Below, one piece after another: positions 52,168-60,556 of a stretch of DNA of 64,000 bases. The stretch comes from a virus: positions 124,001 to 188,000 of IMG/VR virus record IMGVR_UViG_3300017917_001342, one strand, 5' to 3'. Position 1 is the stretch's first letter; the number at the start of each line of letters is the position of its first letter. Under the pieces are notes generated by a model that worked only from the letters and a program-made list of their open reading frames with translations, was not told the origin of the DNA and did not search any database. A program made the position numbers and the translations under genes.

Positions 52168-53192
52168 TGACAAACTCTTCAATCAAGCGCATTGGTTTTG
52201 CTTGCAAATGGCTCGACAGCGACATTGCTGCACGAAATGATGATCTTAACACAAGTACTACCACTGTGGCTTGGTTGAACAGGCAAACTCGAGACGTCGC
52301 AGAACAGCGTCTTTGGGATCTTATGATTCACAACATTCGATCTGCTAGACTGCTAGTGGAAGCAGTTGCTAAACTAGCGCCGCAATTGCGTATGGTACGA
52401 CTGGGCAGCGATATTTTGCCAGTATATACTGAATCAACTTGGAGTTATTTTTGGTCTAAGCCAGATGTCATTGCCTACGCTGAACGTGAGTTTGCTCGTG
52501 TAGGTGAAGCAGCTCGTGTCAATGATGTTCGATTGAGCATGCACCCTGGCCAGTTCACTGTGCTTGCTAGCGACAATCCTGATATTGTCAATCGCAGTAT
52601 TGCAGAATTTGAATATCATGTTGACATGGCTCGTTGGATGGGCTATGGTCAACGTTTCCAAGATTTTAAAATCAATGTGCATATCAGTGGCAAACAAGGT
52701 CCGGCGGGTATTCGTGCAGTACTGCCGCGCCTTTCAATTGAAGCACGTAACTGTATTACCATTGAGAACGACGAGAACGGTTGGGGGCTCGATGCTAGTC
52801 TTGAACTAGAACGAGACGTCCCGCTTGTGCTTGATATCCACCATCATTGGGTTCGCTCAGGTGAATATATTCAAGCCAACGACGATCGTGTTAAGCGTGT
52901 GATTGATAGTTGGCGCGGTGTACGTCCTGCAATGCATTACAGTGTTAGCAGAGAAGACTATGTGGTTAACCACGATGTTAACAATCTTCCTGATATGGAA
53001 TCTTTGTTGTCAACTGGTTACAAGAAACAGAAACTGCGGGCGCATAGCGACTACTATTGGAATGTTGCTGCCAACAATTGGGCGCTGAGTTTCAACGAAA
53101 ATTTTGATATTATGTGCGAAAGCAAGGCAAAGAATCTTGCTAGCAAAAAACTATTTGAATACGCAAATCAGACCGGCATACTGCTAGTCTAA
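52167..53192 (+). CDS. uvsE: UV damage endonuclease (UvdE/UvsE)
   Basis: 341 residues, TIM-barrel family. RIGFACKWL start; MHPGQFTVL and HISGK hold metal-binding His, ENDENGWG and DIHHHW the acidic and His ligands. It nicks DNA 5' of UV photoproducts and some other lesions. TAATG overlap with metK makes it coupled. Useful for a phage in sunlit water. Confidence 0.9.
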   Translation: MTNSSIKRIGFACKWLDSDIAARNDDLNTSTTTVAWLNRQTRDVAEQRLWDLMIHNIRSARLLVEAVAKLAPQLRMVRLGSDILPVYTESTWSYFWSKPDVIAYAEREFARVGEAARVNDVRLSMHPGQFTVLASDNPDIVNRSIAEFEYHVDMARWMGYGQRFQDFKINVHISGKQGPAGIRAVLPRLSIEARNCITIENDENGWGLDASLELERDVPLVLDIHHHWVRSGEYIQANDDRVKRVIDSWRGVRPAMHYSVSREDYVVNHDVNNLPDMESLLSTGYKKQKLRAHSDYYWNVAANNWALSFNENFDIMCESKAKNLASKKLFEYANQTGILLV

Positions 53193-53315
53193 CTTTGTAG
53201 AACACTGCTGATAACCTGACCCGGGTGGTTGAATTGGGTGGCTCACCTTCAGGATAGGAGGGACGCCAGTGTGCAGCAGCACGGCTGATTTTCACTACCC
53301 ACTGATGGTGGATGA
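53193..53315 (+). ncRNA. untranslated, GC-rich spacer
   Basis: Short hairpins such as GGTGGTT and CTCACC pairings, no ORF and no terminator T-run. Function not visible. Confidence 0.3.
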
Positions 53316-53504
53316 GTGAAGTCCACCAAAGTGGTTCCGTATTACAAATCAAACTTCCTGAACTTCAGCGCAAAAAGCAAGCAAACGGTAAAAGCTTCGA
53401 AAGAAGCACTTGAGATATTAGGCGGTAATCTCACGTCTATGATTATCAGTGGTGGTGTGTCCGAGGGTCACTGGTATAGACGAGCAGGCATTAAGCGTAA
53501 TTAG
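53316..53504 (+). CDS. 62-residue possible protein, GTG start
   Basis: GGTGGATGA precedes GTG 53316. Protein-like pattern with KSKQTVKASKEALEILGGN and a basic end; stops with TAG. Codon use is like its neighbours but there is no overlap or operon link. Confidence 0.45.
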   Translation: MKSTKVVPYYKSNFLNFSAKSKQTVKASKEALEILGGNLTSMIISGGVSEGHWYRRAGIKRN

Positions 53505-53825
53505 GGAGGCAATCGTAACAGCCCCTATCCTGTAACAAGGTGGTGAACAGATGGACAGGTGAAATGACTCAGCGAATAGCATTTTATTTTTTACACGGTG
53601 GCAAAGTTGTCGCCGTGTGGCTAGAGATCTAGCGAATAACAATAGAATATTAATTCATTATCAATAAGATAAAAGCGATTGAGTTTATGAGTGCAGCTTG
53701 CGAAACGACATAAACGAAAGGCGCATTGAGTCTTTAGACTCAATATCAAACTGATTTACACTTTAATGAATAATTCTGATTTAACTTTTTTGGTTTAGCA
53801 GCTACAATAGAAAAAAGGAAAGCAT
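53505..53825 (+). ncRNA. 320-nt untranslated region with hairpins
   Basis: ACACGG/CCGTGT (about 53591), GTTTAT/ATAAAC (53687/53709) and ATTGAGTC-TTTA-GACTCAAT (53726-53745) are visible; no ORF. AT content rises toward the next gene. It may be the edge of an insertion. Confidence 0.4.
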
Positions 53826-54539
53826 ATGAAATACGGCAATGTTGTTAAGTTTAATCTAGATGTATCGGGTACTATTTTGTCTGTAAAAGACATGTACGAA
53901 CCTAACACAGTAAAAGACATAAAAGAAAAAATCGCCAATCGAGAAGTTGGTAAACAAGTTGATCGTTGGGCTAGTTATACATTTAAAAATTATAATCATG
54001 GTAAAGGTGCAGATACTTCATTTAACGGTATCCCTCTTGAGATTAAAAGTAGGTGGGATCAAGCCAAACTTAATAGCACTGTATCTATAGGTAACATTAC
54101 AGAAAATGCAATTAAAACGAATAGATATAGTAACTTAGTTGATATTAAAAACAAGCTACAATATATGGTAATGGTTCATTACAAACTAGTATTAGTTAAT
54201 AACGTCATTGATCATGATCATATAGAAATAACAGGACATGATTTCTATAATCTAACCAGTAACGAAATACAAGCTGAACTAGAACACTTGCTTAACTGTG
54301 CTATTGATGCCTATAACAATAAAAATATAAAGCCGGTAACTAATGAGTGTTTAACACCTGTTAGCGATGATAATACAACACATTGGTATAAGTTTGGGGA
54401 TACGTCTAAGCTGTATATTGAAACTGAAATTAATTCAGGTAGACTTGCTGTTAAAATGTCATATTCATATCTACTTAGCTTAGGCAGACAAGTGCAAAAT
54501 ATTCGAGTTTTAAACAAAAACCCTTGTTTTGAATATTAA
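53826..54539 (+). CDS. putative PD-(D/E)XK endonuclease
   Basis: 237 residues. Asp63 followed by PLEIKSR (Glu72, Lys74) fits a PD-(D/E)XK active site; VGKQVDRWASYTF resembles the entry helix of type II restriction enzymes. The gene is more AT-rich than its flanks and sits alone after a 320-nt gap, suggesting transfer. Could be a homing, repair or host-DNA-degrading nuclease. Based on motif only. Confidence 0.5.
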   Translation: MKYGNVVKFNLDVSGTILSVKDMYEPNTVKDIKEKIANREVGKQVDRWASYTFKNYNHGKGADTSFNGIPLEIKSRWDQAKLNSTVSIGNITENAIKTNRYSNLVDIKNKLQYMVMVHYKLVLVNNVIDHDHIEITGHDFYNLTSNEIQAELEHLLNCAIDAYNNKNIKPVTNECLTPVSDDNTTHWYKFGDTSKLYIETEINSGRLAVKMSYSYLLSLGRQVQNIRVLNKNPCFEY

Positions 54540-54550
54540 AAGATAAAACT

Positions 54551-54790
54551 ATGTTCTGGGATCAAGAACCAAGCGATTTTGTTGTAGACTCTGTGCATAC
54601 CAGTCATGTGATGCACTACACTAATGAAACTTGGTATGATAAATTCTGCATCAATTGTGGAGAAACCAATCAAGTACCGAAAGGATTGAGCAAGCTTGTA
54701 TTGCTCTGTCCTAACGAACCAGAACAGCATCGTATCGCCCGACTGCTGGGAGCAAGTGATGAATTTATTAAATCTACGGAGCAAACATGA
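54551..54790 (+). CDS. 79-residue zinc-ribbon-like protein
   Basis: FCINCGET and LLCPNEPEQH hold three Cys and a His in zinc-ribbon spacing. Overlaps the next gene by 4 nt (ATGA). Function unknown. Confidence 0.6.
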   Translation: MFWDQEPSDFVVDSVHTSHVMHYTNETWYDKFCINCGETNQVPKGLSKLVLLCPNEPEQHRIARLLGASDEFIKSTEQT

Positions 54791-55395
54791 TAGATTACAA
54801 CCAGATTGCCGCAGCTATAGATTTTTATGCTAACAAGGGGTTTCAGCGTATCGAAACCCCTTGGCTAGTGTCTAAAGATATTGCAGATCTAACAAAACCG
54901 TTAGATGCTAGCACTTACATTGTTCAAAAAGACAGTGAACGTAAACAAAAAGCGTTTGTTGCCAGCGGTGAACAGAGTTTTCTCTATTTGATCAACAAAG
55001 GGCATTTGCCTTCGAGTGGTCGGTATCAAACTGTGACACCTTGCTTAAGAGATGATGCGTGGGATACAACTCACATGAAAAACTTTATCAAACTTGAATT
55101 GATAGAGTATATCACCTACAGCGATTATTCAAACATCAAACTAAACACTATTACTGCTGTGCATCGCATGGTTGATCAAGCACTGAGTTTCTTTTCAACC
55201 AAAGTAGATGCATCACTGCTGTCAGTGATAAACACTTCTACAAAAGATTCTGTATCATTTGATATCAACCTTGACGGCGTTGAAATTGGCAGTTATGGTT
55301 ACAGAAACAGTATGTTCTGTGAATGGATCTACGGCACAGGCATAGCAGAACCCAGATTTTCAAGATTAGTTAACAGTGTAAAAAGGAAACGATAA
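54787..55395 (+). CDS. stand-alone class II aminoacyl-tRNA synthetase-like domain
   Basis: 202 residues. GFQRIETPWL (Pro25) fits class II motif 1; TPCLRDDAWDTTHMKNFIKLELIEY (Arg88 to about 108) reads like motif 2, the R...rHxxEF...LE pattern; GTGIAEPRFSRL (Arg190) is motif 3. No anticodon-binding domain. Similar minimal catalytic domains can act as HisZ-like regulators, amide ligases or amino-acid-activating enzymes. With odd tRNAs nearby, charging or modifying tRNA is attractive but unproven. Confidence 0.68.
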   Translation: MIDYNQIAAAIDFYANKGFQRIETPWLVSKDIADLTKPLDASTYIVQKDSERKQKAFVASGEQSFLYLINKGHLPSSGRYQTVTPCLRDDAWDTTHMKNFIKLELIEYITYSDYSNIKLNTITAVHRMVDQALSFFSTKVDASLLSVINTSTKDSVSFDINLDGVEIGSYGYRNSMFCEWIYGTGIAEPRFSRLVNSVKRKR

Positions 55396-55655
55396 TGGCT
55401 GGATATCATCTACGAGAGATTCCACGCGGTGAATACGGCGAAGTATCTAAAATCAAAGAAGAATATGAAGAATTCTTAGAAAGTCTCGAACAGAACAATC
55501 CCATAATGGCCCTGGTAGAACTCAGTGATCTCATTGGCGCAATCGAAGGCTACGCTAAGAAACACTATAACATATCACTAGATGAAATTATGGCATTGAA
55601 AAATGCTACAGAACGTGCATTTAAATCAGGATGCCGTACACCCAAACGCTATTGA
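55395..55655 (+). CDS. mazG: MazG-like nucleotide pyrophosphohydrolase
   Basis: 86 residues. EEYEEFLESLEQ and ELSDLIGAIEGYA carry the EExxE and ExxD metal ligands of the MazG fold. Phage MazG proteins hydrolyse dNTPs or alarmones. ATG overlaps the preceding stop. Confidence 0.82.
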   Translation: MAGYHLREIPRGEYGEVSKIKEEYEEFLESLEQNNPIMALVELSDLIGAIEGYAKKHYNISLDEIMALKNATERAFKSGCRTPKRY

Positions 55656-55681
55656 CACTGTGCAACGACTGTGTTATATAC
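55653..55681 (+). promoter_or_regulatory. consensus promoter
   Basis: TTGACA 55653-55658, 17 nt, TATATA 55676-55681, overlapping the mazG stop. Confidence 0.75.
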
Positions 55682-55714
55682 CAAGCATCGTAACCGAATA
55701 TAGAGGATATTCGA

Positions 55715-56287
55715 ATGTCTAAGATTAAGTTTGTTCTTGCAATTGTGTTTACACTGTTTGCTACCAACATCGCAGTAGCAGGTTCGTGTGATCAACTAGA
55801 AGTGCCAGGCATGACTGACAGTCAACTGATTGATCTCAAGAAAAAGTGTGTTGACATGTCTGGGACTGGATCTGCTACTGTATCTGCTAACAACATGGCA
55901 GAATATGCAGAACTTGGCAAAAAGTATGGCATTGCACTTAGCGAAGTTGCAAAGAGCATTGGCACTACTGTAAACGAACTTGCACAAACCCCGGTTGGTA
56001 AGTTTATGCTGGTTATGGTTGCGTATCAGGTTCTTGGCAACGATCTGCTTGGTATTGTGGGTAGCTTCCTGTGGTTTGGTATTATGATCCCGCTGTGGGT
56101 TTACATGTTCCACCGCATGGTATTAAGCACTCGCAAAACATATGAAAACTTTGATGCCAACGGCAAACTGACCAAGCGTGAGATTCAGCCAGTTAACTGG
56201 AGTGATGCGCCGGGTGTCATTGCTATTGTGATGATGTTTGTAATGCTGTTCATCTGCGTTAGCGGCTTCTTTATGGCGTTTGGTTAA
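55715..56287 (+). CDS. secreted-type membrane protein
   Basis: 190 residues: signal peptide or first helix (1-22), a mature part with two Cys, then membrane helices near 102-131 and 165-188. Periplasmic domain plus two-helix anchor. Role unknown. Confidence 0.65.
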   Translation: MSKIKFVLAIVFTLFATNIAVAGSCDQLEVPGMTDSQLIDLKKKCVDMSGTGSATVSANNMAEYAELGKKYGIALSEVAKSIGTTVNELAQTPVGKFMLVMVAYQVLGNDLLGIVGSFLWFGIMIPLWVYMFHRMVLSTRKTYENFDANGKLTKREIQPVNWSDAPGVIAIVMMFVMLFICVSGFFMAFG

Positions 56288-56297
56288 TAGGTGTAAA

Positions 56298-56792
56298 GTG
56301 AAAGAAGAACTGCAAACTCAACTAGAAACACGGTATCCGCTGATTTTTTCACAACGTTGTGAAATCTCATGTGGTGACGGCTGGTTTAATCTAGTTAATA
56401 CTCTGTGTCATACTATCCAAGGTCACATTGACAGTCGTGCTAGACAACGCGATTGGGCGATCAAACAGAATGAACGTCGTGAGCAGCGTATCGCTGCTGG
56501 TGAAACTGCGGTACAAGCAGAATACGACATACCAGAAGTTGTTGAGCAAGCAATTGCTCAACAGATCAAAGAAAAGTTCGGTACACTGCGTTTTTATATC
56601 ACAGGCGGTGACGATTACATCCATGGTGCAATTAATCTAGCTGATCATCTTAGCGAAACTATTTGCGAAGAATGTGGCAACGTTGGTCAACGACGTAATG
56701 GCAGTTGGATTAGAACACTGTGTGATGACCATCATGTGGCAAAGAGTCTTGGTGCGCATAGTGGCTTTTTGAATAAGATTGACAACCAATAA
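56298..56792 (+). CDS. 164-residue protein with GTG start
   Basis: AGGTGTAAA precedes GTG 56298. CEISCGDGWFNLV start and ICEECGNVGQRR zinc-like pair, with FGTLRFYITGGDDY between; this pattern recurs in many phage genomes. Function unknown. Confidence 0.7.
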   Translation: MKEELQTQLETRYPLIFSQRCEISCGDGWFNLVNTLCHTIQGHIDSRARQRDWAIKQNERREQRIAAGETAVQAEYDIPEVVEQAIAQQIKEKFGTLRFYITGGDDYIHGAINLADHLSETICEECGNVGQRRNGSWIRTLCDDHHVAKSLGAHSGFLNKIDNQ

Positions 56793-56856
56793 ACTAGACA
56801 ATATAAATAACTGCGCAACGGGATAGACCCAACGCATAACAATAGTAGGATTTACT

Positions 56857-57954
56857 ATGGACAAAAAATATGATATGGCTGTATTCATCGGCCGCCTTGA
56901 GCCCTTTACTGAAGCACACCGTCGAAATGTGCAAACTGCGCTCAACAATGCAAAAAAAGTCACTGTGATTATTGGCTCTGCAAATGCGCCACGCAGTCAT
57001 CGTTTGCCTTTTACTTTTGAAGAACGTGCAGCAATGGTCAAAGCTGCGTTTCCGGCAGATGCAGATCGTATCTACTGCGAACCTGTTGAAGATACTATCT
57101 ACAACGACGAACAGTGGGTTAAAAACGTACAAGCTGCTGTGAAGCATGCGTTTACTGCTGCATTTGGTGCTTGGCATCCACTGGCAAAAGTTGCACTGGT
57201 TGGGCACGGCAAAGACAGCACTAGCTTTTACCTAAAACTGTTTCCACAGTGGGAAAGCATCAACGTACCTAATCACAAAAATATCAATGCAACTGATGTT
57301 CGTAAAAAGTTTTTCAGCGTTGATTCGATGTATGAACCAATTATGAATGTGCTGTCGCTAGACGAACTTCCGCAGTCGACTATTGATTTTCTACACAAAT
57401 TTTCTATGTCGCCTGACTACAGCAACATTGTAGATGAATACGAATTTGTTAAAAAGTATCGCAGTGCATGGGATGCTGCACCGTTTCCTCCGACATTTGT
57501 CACTGTTGACAGTGTGATTGTGCAGAGTGGTCACATCTTGCTTGTAGAACGTGGTGCTCGTCCTGGTAAAGGACTTTGGGCATTGCCGGGTGGGTTCCTT
57601 CGTGCATACGACGAACTTGACAGCAAATCTGGTAAGATGAAGCCAGCAGACAAGACTATGCTCGACGGTGCTATCCGCGAACTGCGTGAAGAAACTAAGA
57701 TCAAAGTGCCAGAACCAGTTCTGCGTGGCAATGTAAAAGCATCACAGGTGTTTGCTGATCCGAACCGCAGCAGCCGCGGGCGTACTATTACACATGCGTT
57801 TCTTATTCATCTTCCGCCAAACGAAGAACTGCCTAAAGTCAAAGGCAGCGACGATGCAAAGAAAGCCAAATGGGTACCGCTTGCAGACGTTAAACGCAAT
57901 ATGATGTTTGAAGATCACTATGACATCATTTTGTCTATGACTGCACTGATCTAA
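56857..57954 (+). CDS. nadM: bifunctional NMN adenylyltransferase and Nudix hydrolase
   Basis: 365 residues. GRLEPFTEAH (12-21) is the nucleotidylyltransferase motif and residues 1-170 the NMNAT domain, which joins NMN and ATP to NAD+. The C-terminal half is a Nudix domain: GGFLRAYDEL ... GAIRELREETKI, with an insertion before the RELREE part; it would hydrolyse ADP-ribose. NMNAT-Nudix fusions are known in bacteria and phages. With NAMPT (59057) it restores NAD+. Confidence 0.9.
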   Translation: MDKKYDMAVFIGRLEPFTEAHRRNVQTALNNAKKVTVIIGSANAPRSHRLPFTFEERAAMVKAAFPADADRIYCEPVEDTIYNDEQWVKNVQAAVKHAFTAAFGAWHPLAKVALVGHGKDSTSFYLKLFPQWESINVPNHKNINATDVRKKFFSVDSMYEPIMNVLSLDELPQSTIDFLHKFSMSPDYSNIVDEYEFVKKYRSAWDAAPFPPTFVTVDSVIVQSGHILLVERGARPGKGLWALPGGFLRAYDELDSKSGKMKPADKTMLDGAIRELREETKIKVPEPVLRGNVKASQVFADPNRSSRGRTITHAFLIHLPPNEELPKVKGSDDAKKAKWVPLADVKRNMMFEDHYDIILSMTALI

Positions 57955-57965
57955 GGACAAAGAAA

Positions 57966-58196
57966 ATGGCACATTACACTCAGGGTGACAAAAGTCGAGC
58001 AATATGCGAAGACTGTAATCGCATTGTTACTACTACATTTGAAATTCGTGATGTGCCATTTTTTGACGGATCTGGCCTAGCAGAAAATGTTCTTGTTGCT
58101 GTATGCGATGATTGTAACAGTGTAGTAGCAATACCTGCACAATCTGCATTGGAAATACGAGCAGCTTGGGATAAAACAAGATTGGAATCAAAATGA
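57966..58196 (+). CDS. 76-residue zinc-ribbon protein
   Basis: CEDCN and CDDCN form a four-Cys knuckle. Ends overlapping the SLOG gene (ATGA). It may be a small binding partner in the NAD cluster. Confidence 0.6.
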   Translation: MAHYTQGDKSRAICEDCNRIVTTTFEIRDVPFFDGSGLAENVLVAVCDDCNSVVAIPAQSALEIRAAWDKTRLESK

Positions 58197-58594
58197 AAAT
58201 TGGTGTTACAGGTACTCGCAGCGGAATGAATGAAACACAATTTGCCGAAGTGCAAAACTATCTAAGTCAGTTTGATCCTGCTACTACAGAACTACATCAC
58301 GGTGACTGTGTTGGCGTAGATGCCGAAGTAGCTGTTCTTGCAAAATCGTTGGGTATGCGTGTTGTATGTCATCCACCTGAGAAGGATGATCTTCGTGCAT
58401 TCGTTGAAAGTGACGAATCTAAAACGCCGCTAAGCTACTTTGCTCGTAACCGTAACATTGTAGATGAAACTGATCAATTGCTAGTTGTGCCATATCAAGA
58501 TAAACATCAGCCCAATGGTGGTACTTGGTACACACATGACTATGCAAAGAAAAAACATAAAAACACCATTGTGTTTTTTCCTAAAAGAGACTAA
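58193..58594 (+). CDS. SLOG-family (DUF2493-like) protein
   Basis: 133 residues. GVTGTRSG, LHHGDCVGVDAEVAVLA, CHPPEKDD and YFARNRNIV are the SLOG fold's nucleotide-binding segments. SLOG proteins bind or cleave NAD-, cADPR- or nucleotide-like ligands in defence systems; here one sits between NMNAT-Nudix and NAMPT, so it may bind or remove a NAD-derived signal. Confidence 0.75.
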   Translation: MKIGVTGTRSGMNETQFAEVQNYLSQFDPATTELHHGDCVGVDAEVAVLAKSLGMRVVCHPPEKDDLRAFVESDESKTPLSYFARNRNIVDETDQLLVVPYQDKHQPNGGTWYTHDYAKKKHKNTIVFFPKRD

Positions 58595-58650
58595 ATTATA
58601 GTATAAGTCCTCGAAATAGATTGAGGCAGCAACGTCAAGGGATACTTGAA

Positions 58651-58995
58651 ATGACCGTTAAACCTATTAAGCCGAGCGAACTGCCGGCTGTGCGACTAAA
58701 ACAAATTCCAGACACTGTGATTGACTGCTGGAATAACATTATCGCAAAAAACTGGAACCCCACAAACAAGCGCAGTTGTGTACTGCAAAAGGATATTGTC
58801 GCGCTTATCCTCGAACAGCATCCAGATATTGAACGTCATACTGTATTTGACGAGCATTGGCTGGATATCGAAGATCTCTATCGCGAACAGGGTTGGCTTG
58901 TAAAATATGACAAGCCACACTACACTGAAAGCTACGAAGCTAATTTTGAATTCCGTGAAAATCCTGTGCCTGATCTAAGTGACAGGCAACGCTAA
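58651..58995 (+). CDS. 114-residue hypothetical protein
   Basis: Start at 58651 after AAGGGATACTTGAA. Helical, acidic, with ADVVALILEQHPD-like segments. It shares its leader pattern with the following NAMPT gene (AAGGGAGACTTGAAAA). Confidence 0.65.
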   Translation: MTVKPIKPSELPAVRLKQIPDTVIDCWNNIIAKNWNPTNKRSCVLQKDIVALILEQHPDIERHTVFDEHWLDIEDLYREQGWLVKYDKPHYTESYEANFEFRENPVPDLSDRQR

Positions 58996-59056
58996 CAGTT
59001 ACTAACCAAGTCCAACTGATAGACAGTTGGCATCTAACTCAAGGGAGACTTGAAAA

Positions 59057-60436
59057 ATGACTAACCTAATCCTAAACACAGACAGCTACAAAGCCAGCCA
59101 TTGGGGACAATACCCTAAAGGCACTGAAAACGTTTTCAGCTACATCGAAAGCCGCGGTGGCATCTTTGATCGCACAGTGGTATTTGGACCGCAGATGTTT
59201 GTCAAAAACACGCTGATGAAAGGTGTCACAGTAGACAACGTTAAAGAAGCCAAAGAAATGTGGACTGCACATGGCGAGCCTTTTAACGAAGACGGCTGGA
59301 TGGACATTGCAACACGACTCGGTGGTAAACTACCTCTGCTAATCAAAGCTGTACCCGAAGGCACTGTGCTACCAACTCACAACGCTATGGTTACAGTTGA
59401 AGCTACTGATCCCAAGCACTACTGGTTGACCAGCTACGTTGAAACACCACTGCTTCGTGCAGTTTGGTACCCAACTACAGTTGCTACTCTCAGCTGGCAT
59501 ATCAAGCAGTTGATCAAAGCTGCAATTGAAAAGACTAGTGATGTTCCTGAACAGATTGCATTCAAACTGCATGACTTTGGTGCTCGCGGTGTCAGCAGCG
59601 AAGAAACTGCTATGATCGGTGGCGCTGCACACCTTGTCAACTTCATGGGTACTGACACTATGAGCGGCATTGTTGCTGCTAAGCGTTTCTATCATGAACC
59701 CATGGCAGGTTTCAGTATTCCTGCTGCTGAACACAGCACTATGACTAGCTGGGAACGCGATCACGAAGTAGATGCGTATGCAAACATGATTGATCTCTAT
59801 GCTAAGCCTGGTGCACTGTTTGCAGTTGTTAGCGACAGCTATGACTTTTGGAATGCTGTTAGCAACATCTGGGGCGAGCAACTGCGAGAACGTGTGATCA
59901 ACAGTGGTGCAACACTGGTAGTGCGTCCTGATAGCGGTGATCCTACTACTGTGCCTGTTAAAGCTATTCAGTTGCTTGCTGAAAAGTTTGGTTACACTGT
60001 AAACAGCAAAGGTTACAAAGTTCTGCCTAGCTGTGTGCGAGTGATCCAAGGTGACGGTATCACACTGGACAGCATCAAAGTTATCATCAAGAATCTCACT
60101 GATGCTGGCTTTGCTATTGACAACCTTGCATTTGGTATGGGCGGCGGACTTGGTCAGATGGTCAACCGTGACACACTGAAGTTTGCACAGAAAGCCAGTG
60201 CTGCTAAAGTCAACGGTGTATGGCGCGATGTCTACAAAGACCCCGTAACTGACCACGGTAAGCGTAGCAAGCGCGGTCGTCTTGCACTGGTACGTGACCG
60301 TGGACACTGGGAAACTGTACGCGAAGAAGATCGCATGGGTGTTGATTACCTGGAACCAATCTTCTGCAACGGCGAACTGCTGCGTGACCAAACCTTTGCA
60401 GATATTCGCGCTCGTAGCGAAATTGCACAAGACTAA
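59057..60436 (+). CDS. nadV: nicotinamide phosphoribosyltransferase (NAMPT)
   Basis: 459 residues. DSYKASHWGQYPKGTENVFS start, LHDFGARGVSSEETAM, PAAEHSTMTSWERDHE (catalytic His) and LVVRPDSGDP are the NAMPT motifs. It makes NMN from nicotinamide and PRPP, which NMNAT (56857) converts to NAD+. This pair matches the two-enzyme NAD+ reconstitution route (NARP2) reported to counter NAD-depleting defence. Strong AAGGGAGACTTGAAAA site. Confidence 0.93.
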   Translation: MTNLILNTDSYKASHWGQYPKGTENVFSYIESRGGIFDRTVVFGPQMFVKNTLMKGVTVDNVKEAKEMWTAHGEPFNEDGWMDIATRLGGKLPLLIKAVPEGTVLPTHNAMVTVEATDPKHYWLTSYVETPLLRAVWYPTTVATLSWHIKQLIKAAIEKTSDVPEQIAFKLHDFGARGVSSEETAMIGGAAHLVNFMGTDTMSGIVAAKRFYHEPMAGFSIPAAEHSTMTSWERDHEVDAYANMIDLYAKPGALFAVVSDSYDFWNAVSNIWGEQLRERVINSGATLVVRPDSGDPTTVPVKAIQLLAEKFGYTVNSKGYKVLPSCVRVIQGDGITLDSIKVIIKNLTDAGFAIDNLAFGMGGGLGQMVNRDTLKFAQKASAAKVNGVWRDVYKDPVTDHGKRSKRGRLALVRDRGHWETVREEDRMGVDYLEPIFCNGELLRDQTFADIRARSEIAQD

Positions 60437-60442
60437 AACTTT

Positions 60443-60475
60443 AGTAGAGAGTGTAATAACTCTCTACTATCTTTT
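60443..60475 (+). terminator. intrinsic terminator
   Basis: AGTAGAGAGT-GTAATA-ACTCTCTACT followed by ATCTTTTTC. Confidence 0.85.
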
Positions 60476-60488
60476 TCTAAAGTAACTA

Positions 60489-60517
60489 TTGACACCATTC
60501 AAAATAACTGCTATAAA
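60489..60517 (+). promoter_or_regulatory. consensus promoter
   Basis: TTGACA 60489-60494, 17 nt, TATAAA 60512-60517, 40 nt before the TelA-like gene. Confidence 0.8.
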
Positions 60518-60556
60518 TCAACTCTTAGATTAACAACTCATACGAGGTCGAATACC

